From Candidatus Competibacteraceae bacterium (GTDB taxonomy: Bacteria > Pseudomonadota > Gammaproteobacteria > Competibacterales > Competibacteraceae): a DNA stretch of 8,216 nucleotides. A program made the position numbers and the translations under genes. The stretch is taken from the NCBI GenBank assembly GCA_007120095.1, contig SKOM01000203.1:1-8216 (forward strand), given 5' to 3'. The notes below the pieces were generated by a model that worked only from the letters and a program-made list of their open reading frames with translations, was not told the origin of the DNA and did not search any database. The stretch's first letter is position 1; each line of letters starts with the position of its first letter. Shown here piece by piece: positions 1 through 5,853 of the stretch.

Positions 1-918
1 ATGGATTTACGTTACGGGGAAAATCCCCATCAGCAGGCGGCGCTGTACCGTGAACCACAACCGGCTGGCGGCACCTTGGTTACATTTCAGCAACGGCAAG
101 GTAAGGCGCTGTCATACAATAACATTGCCGACGCTGATGCCGCATGGGAATGCGTGCGGCAATTCGAACAGCCCGCTTGCGTGATTGTCAAACATGCCAA
201 CCCCTGCGGTGTGGCAGTGGCGGCAGATAGCCTCAGCGCTTACCAGCAGGCTTTTCGCACCGATCCCACCTCAGCATTTGGTGGCATCATCGCATTCAAC
301 CGCAATGTCGATGCCGCCACCGCACAAGCAATCATCGAGCGCCAGTTTGTCGAGGTTATTTTGGCACCGCGTATCGAACCGGATGCCTTGGTGGTTACAG
401 CCGCCAAAGCGAATGTCCGGGTACTGGAAATACCGGCGGGACGGGACAGTAATACGCATGACTTTAAGCGCATCGGTGGTGGTTTACTGATCCAGACAAA
501 CGATACCGCTACAGTGAATCGCGACAATTTGCGGGTTGTCAGCCAACGTCATCCCGAGCCACAGGAGCTGGATGATTTGCTGTTTGCTTGGCGAGTGGTC
601 AAACAGGTTAAATCCAATGCCATCGTGTACGCGCGTGATGGTATGACGATCGGCATCGGGGCGGGGCAGATGAGCCGGGCTATATCCGCACGGATTGCTG
701 GATTAAAAGCCCAGGAGGAAGGCCTGGACATTGCGGGTTCTGTAATGGCTTCAGACGCCTTTTTCCCTTTTCGAGATGGCCTTGATATCGCAGCGGCCGC
801 AGGCGTGCGGGCGGTCATTCAGCCCGGCGGTTCAATCCGTGATGCCGAGGTGATTGCCGCCGCTGATGAGCAGGGTTTGGCCATGGTATTGACCGGTCTG
901 CGGCATTTTCGGCACTGA
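1..918 (+). CDS. purH: Bifunctional purine synthesis protein PurH, C-terminal part (AICAR transformylase domain); 5' end outside window
   Basis: PurH catalyses the last two steps of IMP synthesis in the cytoplasm: formyl transfer from 10-formyl-THF to AICAR, then IMP ring closure. The 305 residues here cover the transformylase domain. Visible family motifs are RYGENPHQ (residues 4-11 of this fragment), KALSYNN (35-41), VKHANPCG (63-70, holding the Lys-His pair known as catalytic in the family), SNAIVYA (205-211), GIGAGQMSR (218-226), SDAFFPFRDG (251-260), IQPGGSIRD (273-281) and the typical RHFRH end. Full-length PurH is about 525 residues, so roughly 220 residues, including the IMP cyclohydrolase domain, lie to the left of the window. 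The ATG at position 1 is therefore an internal Met codon, not the start. The next gene begins 14 bp after the stop and is not purD, the common partner of purH. The identification is secure. Confidence 0.96.
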   Translation: MDLRYGENPHQQAALYREPQPAGGTLVTFQQRQGKALSYNNIADADAAWECVRQFEQPACVIVKHANPCGVAVAADSLSAYQQAFRTDPTSAFGGIIAFNRNVDAATAQAIIERQFVEVILAPRIEPDALVVTAAKANVRVLEIPAGRDSNTHDFKRIGGGLLIQTNDTATVNRDNLRVVSQRHPEPQELDDLLFAWRVVKQVKSNAIVYARDGMTIGIGAGQMSRAISARIAGLKAQEEGLDIAGSVMASDAFFPFRDGLDIAAAAGVRAVIQPGGSIRDAEVIAAADEQGLAMVLTGLRHFRH

Positions 919-932
919 AACTACTGACACTC

Positions 933-3167
933 ATGAGCATGGTTTGGCGTTTTGTTGTGACCACACTGTTGTTGGGCCTCGGGGCCAGCGGCACGGTGTT
1001 GGCCCAGGTGGGGGCTTTGCCCCTGCTTCAGGAAACACTGCGCCACACCACTACGGAAACGCCGGCTACTTTACCTGAGCCCACCGCTTTGCAGACCGGC
1101 TGGTGGCAGTATTTCCAACATCCTGACGAGACGGTTGTACAGATCCGTATCGAGGCGACTTTGGAGCGCCTCGATGCTCTGGTGGAGACCTTACCAGAGG
1201 CCTCGCGTGAAGCCGGGCGATCTTCAGTTGAATTGGTGCGTGCCAATCTGCTGACCTTGCCACAAATTCGTGATCAAGCCACGCCGCAGCCTCCCGCCCC
1301 GCCTGCCTATCAACAAGAGTATACCATCAAGCAAATGCTTGAACTGGCTGAGCAACTGCGACAGGTACGCGCTAATCGGGATGTTTTGGAAACTGAAATT
1401 GGCGCGTCTGAAAACACAATCAGCGGCCTGGGTCGGCGTCTTGACAATCTGATGGTCGGTTATTTGGCGCTGCGTCCGAGCGATCCGGAACGGGCGTTAC
1501 AAGGTCTGGAGATCATGGCGGAACGCATCTCGTTAATGGTGGCTGAGGAGCGCTTGCGGGTTGAGCGCGCCGAGCTAGAAGTGCTGCGGGTACGTGCCAG
1601 TCAATTGGTCGATGAATTCGAGGTCGCCCGTAATCGTCTGTCCGCCAGCTGGGATGATTTATTGCAGATTGATCTGGATATTGCCGATGCCCGGACGGAA
1701 CTGGAAACCGCACATGGGCGGTTGGTGCGCGAGCAATCAACGGCAACCCAAATTGTTGGTAGCTCACCGGCTGATCGAGCAACGGGGCAATATCGTCAAC
1801 AGCGGGTGATTAAAGCCTCGATTGACGAGGCGATTATTCGAACCCGTCTGAGTCGTTTGCAAATGCAGCGTCATCTGACACGGCTGCTTTTAGATCAAGC
1901 ATTGGACACTGTGGACTTGCGGGGCCAGTTGGATCGCTGGGTGATGGAGCACAATGATCTCGACCGTCAAATACAAATATGGCGCAATAGCAGCGAACGC
2001 GAACGCAGCCGAGCCGGTCTGGCTATTGCCTCAGTCGATGAAATCGGCACACCGGATTACAGCCGACTGATAGTACTCAACCAAGATCGTTTTCGTTTGG
2101 CACAGCACAGTTTAGTCACGCTGGAACGCTTACAGGTTGCAACCCAACAAAATCGCCGCCTTCTGGAGCAAATTGACATCGAGTTGCTTCAGTTAGAGGG
2201 CTGGTTGCGTAGCTTAATGGTGTGGTCGCAGTTACGCTTCCAGGATGTCATTCAAGGTGCAAGTGGTTGGATTCACGCCAGTCTTTTCAGGATCGGCGAC
2301 ACCCCTGTGACGGCTATGGGGTTGTTGCGTGTGCTGCTGATCATCACTGTCGCGTGGTTATTTTCTTACGTGTTACGTCGGGCGCTGACCCGGCTCAGTG
2401 AGCGCAGTGATAGCCGTAATTTGCCTGCATTTTATACCGTCGGCCGCTTATCGCACTATGTGATCATTATCGCCGGGGTGTTGATGGGACTGTCCTCCTT
2501 AGGCATGGATTTTACCAACTTCGCCCTGGTGGCTGGTGCGCTGGCCATCGGGATTGGTTTCGGCCTGCAGGCTATTGTGAATAACTTTATCTCCGGGCTT
2601 ATTCTGCTGTTCGAACGCAGTCTGAAAGTAGGGGATTTTGTCGAGATCGGTTCAGGACTCGACGGTGAGGTGATCACCGGTGAGGTCAAGGCCATTAATG
2701 TACGCAGCACCCAAATCAAAACCAATGAAAATATTGATATTATTGTGCCTAATTCGGCATTTATGACCAATAACGTCGTCAACTGGACGTTGCAGGAACC
2801 CTATCGGCGTATGCATTACCCATTTCGGGTCGCTTTTGGCGTGAGCAAAGAACTGGTGCGCAAAGCCGGATTGGAAGCGGCCGAAAAGGTACCACACACA
2901 TTGAGCGGATTACCTGGTAAAAACCCGCAGGTTTGGCTGGTAGGTTATGGAGAAAACGGCTACATCTTCGAGCTCGTGGTCTGGTTGACGCCCAGTGCAG
3001 TGAAGCGCCCGCAAGCCGTGCAGGCCGCTTTTTACTGGGAGCTGGAAACGGCGTTACAGAAATACCGGATCGAAGTGCCGGTGCCCCAGCGCGACTTGCG
3101 TCTGCGCGAGGGCTTGTCAGGCTGGCCAGTCACCACCGATACCAGCCTGCCACCGGATGCTACTTAG
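933..3167 (+). CDS. MscS-family mechanosensitive channel with a large periplasmic coiled-coil domain
   Basis: This is probably an inner-membrane channel that releases solutes on hypo-osmotic shock. Residues 1-24 look like a signal peptide (hydrophobic core, VLA-Q cleavage site). Residues about 130-440 are Leu/Glu/Arg/Gln-rich, helical and coiled-coil-like, presumably periplasmic. Three membrane helices follow, at about 458-482, 504-524 and 528-561. The third matches the MscS pore helix, with Gly/Ala packing and FGLQ at 543-546. Aligned to E. coli MscS, the Leu105/Leu109 gate becomes Ile539/Phe543 and the Gly113 kink becomes Ala547. The beta domain follows (LLFERSLKVGDFVEI at 558-572; DIIVPNSAFMTNNVVNW at 602-618), then an alpha/beta end. 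The pore helix resembles MscK more than MscS, but the protein is much shorter than MscK (about 1120 residues). An in-frame ATG at 939 is an alternative start; neither has a clear ribosome site. It may be co-transcribed with purH, 14 bp upstream. The family is certain, the subtype is not. Confidence 0.9.
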   Translation: MSMVWRFVVTTLLLGLGASGTVLAQVGALPLLQETLRHTTTETPATLPEPTALQTGWWQYFQHPDETVVQIRIEATLERLDALVETLPEASREAGRSSVELVRANLLTLPQIRDQATPQPPAPPAYQQEYTIKQMLELAEQLRQVRANRDVLETEIGASENTISGLGRRLDNLMVGYLALRPSDPERALQGLEIMAERISLMVAEERLRVERAELEVLRVRASQLVDEFEVARNRLSASWDDLLQIDLDIADARTELETAHGRLVREQSTATQIVGSSPADRATGQYRQQRVIKASIDEAIIRTRLSRLQMQRHLTRLLLDQALDTVDLRGQLDRWVMEHNDLDRQIQIWRNSSERERSRAGLAIASVDEIGTPDYSRLIVLNQDRFRLAQHSLVTLERLQVATQQNRRLLEQIDIELLQLEGWLRSLMVWSQLRFQDVIQGASGWIHASLFRIGDTPVTAMGLLRVLLIITVAWLFSYVLRRALTRLSERSDSRNLPAFYTVGRLSHYVIIIAGVLMGLSSLGMDFTNFALVAGALAIGIGFGLQAIVNNFISGLILLFERSLKVGDFVEIGSGLDGEVITGEVKAINVRSTQIKTNENIDIIVPNSAFMTNNVVNWTLQEPYRRMHYPFRVAFGVSKELVRKAGLEAAEKVPHTLSGLPGKNPQVWLVGYGENGYIFELVVWLTPSAVKRPQAVQAAFYWELETALQKYRIEVPVPQRDLRLREGLSGWPVTTDTSLPPDAT
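3118..3149. repeat. 8-bp perfect inverted repeat at the convergent gene ends
   Basis: CAGGCTGG (3118-3125) and CCAGCCTG (3142-3149) form a GC-rich stem with a 16-nt loop. It lies inside the last codons of the channel gene and 15-46 nt beyond the stop of the converging PII gene. No T-run follows on either strand, so it is not a canonical intrinsic terminator. It could mark the 3' end of the nitrogen transcript or protect it, or simply be a coding-sequence coincidence. Confidence 0.3.
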
Positions 3168-3502
3168 ATGGCATCTGAGCCGGTTTCTCCGGTACGGATG
3201 CGAATAACCTGCTCCAAATCGACGACAAAAATTTTACTATCGCCGATTTTACCAGTGCCTGCCGCTTTGGTAATAGTTTCCAGTACCTGATCAACAATGC
3301 TGTCATCGACAGCGATTTCGAGTTTGACTTTGGGCAGGAAATCCACAATGTACTCGGCACCTCGATAAAGCTCGGTATGTCCTTTCTGACGACCAAAGCC
3401 TTTGACCTCGGTGACGGTCATGCCTTGCACACCGATATCAGATAGTGCCTCCCTGACATCATCCAGCTTGAACGGTTTAATGATTGCGTTTACCAGTTTC
3501 AT
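3164..3502 (-). CDS. glnK: PII nitrogen regulatory protein, downstream of amtB (GlnK/GlnB type)
   Basis: PII proteins are cytoplasmic trimers that sense ATP/ADP, 2-oxoglutarate and (through uridylylation) glutamine, and control AmtB, NtrB and GlnE. This copy has the standard 112 residues, with IIKPFKLDDVREAL at 7-20, a complete T-loop including the uridylylation site Tyr51 in LYRGAEY, the B-loop TGKIGD (83-88), Lys90, and Arg101/Arg103. Position 89 is Ser, where most relatives have Gly (GDGK), next to the nucleotide site. The ATG at 3500-3502 has AGAGG seven bases upstream. It is the third gene of a PII-amtB-PII block, 94 bp after amtB, with a hairpin in that gap. Its TAA overlaps the TAG of the converging channel gene. 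By my count it is identical to the other PII at 84 of 112 positions. Whether it acts as GlnB or GlnK cannot be decided; the symbol follows the convention for amtB-linked copies. Confidence 0.93.
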   Translation of the reverse strand: MKLVNAIIKPFKLDDVREALSDIGVQGMTVTEVKGFGRQKGHTELYRGAEYIVDFLPKVKLEIAVDDSIVDQVLETITKAAGTGKIGDSKIFVVDLEQVIRIRTGETGSDAI

Positions 3503-3545
3503 TTTCGGACCTCTGCGAGACGGGCTGTCAACTATAACCGAACAG

Positions 3546-3573
3546 CGACGGCAGCCGCTAGGGACTGCCGTCG
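3546..3573. repeat. Intercistronic hairpin between amtB and the downstream PII gene
   Basis: CGACGGCAG (3546-3554) and CTGCCGTCG (3565-3573) are perfect 9-bp arms around a 10-nt loop, with a possible extra G-T pair outside. The hairpin starts 23 bp beyond the amtB stop in the minus direction. No U-tract follows on either strand. I infer a partial terminator, RNase-processing site or 3' stabiliser that could set the amount of downstream PII relative to AmtB. The structure is seen; the role is inferred. Confidence 0.45.
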
Positions 3574-3596
3574 TGTCGCATTAGGGTAACGGCCGA

Positions 3597-4850
3597 TTAT
3601 GACTTACCTGCGGTAAAATCAGGATAAGCCTCTAAACCACATTCATGAACATCAAGACCGTCGTATTCTTCTTCGGCGCTCACCCGAATTCCGATAATTC
3701 CCTTGATTAATCCCCAGATCAGGAAGCTGGAGAAGAACACAAAGCCGAATATCACACCGATACCCGTTAACTGTCCCATCCACGTTGCATCGGGATTGCT
3801 GAACAACACGGCGAACAAGCCCCAGATACCGACGACACCGTGTACTGAAATCGCACCAACCGGATCATCAATGCGCAGCTTATCAAAGGTGACGATGGAC
3901 AATACCACAATCAGGCCACCGACGGCACCAACCATAGCAGCCAGACCGGGCGTTGGGGTCAGTGGTTCAGCGGTGATGGCGACCAAACCGGCCAGAGCAC
4001 CATTCAGCGCCATAGTGAGATCCGCCTTGCCAAATAAAATGCGTGCCACCACTAAGGCGGTCACTAGCCCGGCAGCGGCCGACATATTGGTATTAACAAA
4101 CACCATGGCGACATTATTGGCCGACTCGACATCGGAGATCTTAAGTTCCGAGCCGCCGTTAAAGCCGAACCAGCCCAGCCACAGAATCAATGTCCCTAGA
4201 GCGGCTAAGGGCATGTTAGCACCGGGAATGGGATTGATCTGACCTTTGGGGCCGTATTTACCTTTGCGCGGGCCAAGCAGCAAGACACCCGCTAAAGCCG
4301 CTGACGCACCGGCCATGTGGACGATACCCGAGCCAGCAAAGTCGAGAAAACCTAACTCATCAAGAAATCCTTCACCCCAGGTCCAATAGCCTTGCAGCGG
4401 ATAAATCACTCCAGTGAACACCACCGCAAACAGTAAAAATGCCCAGAGTTTCATGCGTTCCGCCACTGCGCCGGAGACAATAGACATGGCTGTAGCAACA
4501 AAAACAACTTGGAAGAAGAAATCGGAAAGGTTGGAGTAGTAAGACGCATCATCACCGCCAACCACCACCTCAGCTACGGTATTATCTCCCCCCAAGAGTA
4601 ATGAAATATGAGGGAAAAAGCTGTTAAATGCGGCTTCCGGATACATGATATTGTAGCCAATAATCATGTACATCAAGCAGGCTATGGAATACAACGCAAC
4701 GTTTTTAGTCAGAATCTCGGCGGTGTTTTTTGCTCTAACCAGGCCAGATTCCAGCATGGTAAAGCCTGCGGCCATCCACATGACCAGCGCCCCCGACATC
4801 AGAAAGTAAAAGGTGTCTAGGGCGTAACTTAACTCTCTAATTTCATCCAC
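3597..4850 (-). CDS. amtB: Ammonium transporter AmtB
   Basis: AmtB is a trimeric inner-membrane channel that takes up ammonium at low external concentration and is blocked by GlnK. The 417-residue protein has eleven hydrophobic segments. Channel residues can be matched to E. coli AmtB: the Phe gate at Phe113/Phe117 (E. coli 103/107) and Phe230 (215, in GWFGFNGGS), Trp158 (148), Asp170 (160), and the twin pore histidines His178 (168, in GSGIVHMAG) and His337 (318, in SVHGVVGIWG). The C-terminal tail RVSAEEEYDGLDVHECG is the conserved cytoplasmic segment that contacts GlnK. The start is GTG at 4848-4850, supported by GGAGG seven bases upstream. No cleavable signal peptide is evident, unlike E. 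coli AmtB. The gene lies 54 bp after one PII gene and 94 bp before another, on the same strand, probably under the sigma-54-like promoter near 5346-5362. All catalytic features look intact. Confidence 0.97.
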   Translation of the reverse strand: MDEIRELSYALDTFYFLMSGALVMWMAAGFTMLESGLVRAKNTAEILTKNVALYSIACLMYMIIGYNIMYPEAAFNSFFPHISLLLGGDNTVAEVVVGGDDASYYSNLSDFFFQVVFVATAMSIVSGAVAERMKLWAFLLFAVVFTGVIYPLQGYWTWGEGFLDELGFLDFAGSGIVHMAGASAALAGVLLLGPRKGKYGPKGQINPIPGANMPLAALGTLILWLGWFGFNGGSELKISDVESANNVAMVFVNTNMSAAAGLVTALVVARILFGKADLTMALNGALAGLVAITAEPLTPTPGLAAMVGAVGGLIVVLSIVTFDKLRIDDPVGAISVHGVVGIWGLFAVLFSNPDATWMGQLTGIGVIFGFVFFSSFLIWGLIKGIIGIRVSAEEEYDGLDVHECGLEAYPDFTAGKS

Positions 4851-4857
4851 AGTTAAA

Positions 4858-4862
4858 CCTCC
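4858..4862 (-). promoter_or_regulatory. Ribosome binding site fixing the GTG start of amtB
   Basis: The minus strand reads GGAGG here, seven bases before GTG at 4848-4850. The ATG-like triplet at 4844-4846 is out of frame, so this site settles the GTG start. Confidence 0.8.
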
Positions 4863-4904
4863 AACTTGTATGACAGATTATTAATTTCGATGGGTTTGCA
4901 AATC

Positions 4905-5243
4905 TTATATCGCATCGGGTCCGGCCTCACCCGTTCGAATCCGGACAACCTGCGTTAGACTGTGGACAAAAACTTTGCCATCGCCAATTTTGCCGGTATT
5001 CGCCGCTTGGGTAATGGCCTCTATAGCACGTTCGGTGTGTTCGGGTTTAACAGCCACTTCCAGCTTTATTTTTGGCAGAAAGTCCACAACGTACTCGGCA
5101 CCTCGGTATAATTCGGTATGGCCTTTCTGACGACCAAAACCCTTGACTTCGGTTACGGTCACACCTTGGACACCAATCTCAGACAGGGCCTCACGCACGT
5201 CATCCAGTTTGAATGGCTTGATAATCGCAGTAATCATCTTCAC
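4905..5243 (-). CDS. glnK: PII nitrogen regulatory protein GlnK, upstream of amtB
   Basis: This 112-residue PII protein is the first gene of the glnK-amtB block and so the likely AmtB partner: unmodified GlnK binds the cytoplasmic face of AmtB and inserts its T-loop into the pores. It has the PII signature (GFGRQKGHTELYRGAEY at 35-51, uridylylation site Tyr51), TGKIGDGK (83-90) with the usual Gly89, and Arg101/Arg103. The T-loop is identical to that of the other PII except at residue 52 (Val versus Ile). The start is GTG at 5241-5243, because AGGAG lies nine bases upstream and this gives the family-standard MK N-terminus and Tyr at 51. The in-frame ATG at 5235-5237 would remove two residues and sit 15 bases from the ribosome site. 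A sigma-54-like promoter lies about 100 bp upstream. Confidence 0.95.
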   Translation of the reverse strand: MKMITAIIKPFKLDDVREALSEIGVQGVTVTEVKGFGRQKGHTELYRGAEYVVDFLPKIKLEVAVKPEHTERAIEAITQAANTGKIGDGKVFVHSLTQVVRIRTGEAGPDAI

Positions 5244-5252
5244 GATGAGGGT

Positions 5253-5257
5253 CTCCT
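5253..5257 (-). promoter_or_regulatory. Ribosome binding site fixing the GTG start of glnK
   Basis: The minus strand reads AGGAG, nine bases before GTG 5241-5243 and 15 before the in-frame ATG 5235-5237. The spacing favours the GTG. Confidence 0.7.
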
Positions 5258-5305
5258 CTGATAACTGACGTAGCGACCGATGGGGGGGTCATAGTGCATA
5301 GTCAA

Positions 5306-5341
5306 CTCCTGATCAAACTTAGCTTAAGGATTCGTCAGGAG
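5306..5341. repeat. Inverted repeat at the predicted glnK transcript start and leader
   Basis: CTCCTGA (5306-5312) and TCAGGAG (5335-5341) are perfect 7-bp arms separated by 22 bp, with a smaller CTTA/TAAG pair inside (5318-5321 and 5325-5328). The right arm coincides with the transcription start inferred for the sigma-54-like promoter (about 5336). It may be a leader hairpin or an operator; no function can be assigned. Confidence 0.3.
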
Positions 5342-5345
5342 CGGT

Positions 5346-5362
5346 TTGCATAGGCCATGCCA
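5346..5362 (-). promoter_or_regulatory. Sigma-54 (RpoN)-type promoter for glnK-amtB
   Basis: The minus strand reads TGGCATG-GCCT-ATGCA, against the RpoN consensus TGGCACG-N4-TTGCA. Ten of twelve defined positions match, and the invariant GG (-24) and GC (-12) are present with exactly ten bases between them. The transcript would start near 5336, leaving a leader of about 92 nt before the GTG of glnK. glnK-amtB operons are well-known NtrC/sigma-54 targets, so the context fits. No start-site data are available here. Confidence 0.75.
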
Positions 5363-5388
5363 CCATTTTTAAGTGGTTGGTTGTAAAA

Positions 5389-5397
5389 TGGTATAAT
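5389..5397 (+). promoter_or_regulatory. Extended -10 sigma-70 promoter for ubiK-ubiA
   Basis: TGGTATAAT is a perfect TGn-TATAAT extended -10 element. The -35 region is weak: TTAAGT at 5369-5374 with a 17-bp spacer has three of six matches, which an extended -10 can tolerate. The start would be near 5404, giving a leader of about 144 nt before ubiK. The promoter points away from, and is close to, the sigma-54-like site on the other strand. Confidence 0.65.
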
Positions 5398-5449
5398 GAC
5401 CTTGGAGGGCTTAGGCCTGGCAAGCTGACGCGCCGTATTAGAGCATTCG

Positions 5450-5480
5450 GCGCTCTTTCGCACGATTTTGGTGCGCTCTT
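5450..5480. repeat. Direct repeats of GCGCTCTT around the NtrC-like site
   Basis: GCGCTCTT occurs at 5450-5457 and again at 5473-5480, 23 bp apart, roughly two helical turns. A related GGCGCTTT follows at 5481-5488. They flank the GCAC/GTGC dyad. They may be extra protein contacts, or chance. Confidence 0.3.
5460..5474. promoter_or_regulatory. NtrC-like binding site (GCAC-N7-GTGC dyad)
   Basis: GCACGATTTTGGTGC matches the NtrC consensus GCACY-N5-GGTGC except for G at the Y position; the right half is perfect. The dyad extends by one base pair to CGCAC/GTGCG. Its centre is about 131 bp upstream of the start inferred for the sigma-54-like promoter, a normal enhancer distance. It also lies about 60 bp downstream of the inferred ubiK start, inside that leader. 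I see only one clear site, whereas strong NtrC enhancers usually have two. Confidence 0.6.
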
Positions 5481-5547
5481 GGCGCTTTACCGGGATCGCT
5501 TTATGCTGCGTACTTTCAGTGAATCACGACTTTAGTGAGGTGTATCC

Positions 5548-5853
5548 ATGATCGACCCCAAACAATTTGACCAACAGTTTGATGAGATGGCTAAGCGCTT
5601 GAGCGAGTCTTTACCGCCCGGCGTGCGTCAAATGCAGGCGGATGTGGAGAAAAACATTCGTGCGGGTTTGCACTCGGTGTTCTCGCGTATGGAACTGGTT
5701 ACCCGCGAGGAATTTGAAGTGCAGCAAGCGGTCTTAGAACGCACTCGCAGCCGTTTAGAGGCGTTGGAGCGGCAGGTTGCGCTGCTGGAACAACAGCTCT
5801 CAACCGCTCGGCCATCACAGCTACCCACTGATCATCCGTCAGCGTCACAATGA
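5548..5853 (+). CDS. ubiK: Ubiquinone biosynthesis accessory factor UbiK (YqiC family)
   Basis: UbiK is a small helical protein that aids the late, aerobic steps of ubiquinone synthesis with UbiJ in the Ubi complex; it was earlier described as having membrane-fusogenic activity. The 101-residue protein matches the E. coli YqiC pattern: an MIDPK start, a central SLPPGVRQMQADVEKNIRA block (residues 21-39), MELVTREEFEVQ (48-59), and a leucine-heptad coiled coil at about 53-85, ending in a Pro/Ser-rich tail. The ATG has TGAGG seven bases upstream. Its TGA overlaps the ATG of ubiA (ATGA), suggesting translational coupling. Placement beside ubiA supports a ubiquinone role. It is read from the extended -10 promoter at 5389-5397, divergent from glnK. 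Confidence 0.92.
   Translation: MIDPKQFDQQFDEMAKRLSESLPPGVRQMQADVEKNIRAGLHSVFSRMELVTREEFEVQQAVLERTRSRLEALERQVALLEQQLSTARPSQLPTDHPSASQ

Noticed and set aside
3526..3531. TTGACA on the minus strand as a -35 box for the distal PII gene
   Set aside because: A -10 box at 16-18 bp spacing would fall at the ribosome site and ATG, and no TATAAT-like sequence is there.
3703..4242. 179-codon open frame on the plus strand opposite amtB
   Set aside because: It is antisense to well-conserved AmtB, low in complexity (rich in Pro, Thr, Ala, Ser) and resembles no family I know.
5430..5458. GCGCCG/CGGCGC hairpin followed by TCTTT in the ubiK leader, as an attenuator or riboswitch
   Set aside because: The stem is 6 bp with a 12-nt loop and a broken T-run, and I recognise no riboswitch core in the leader.
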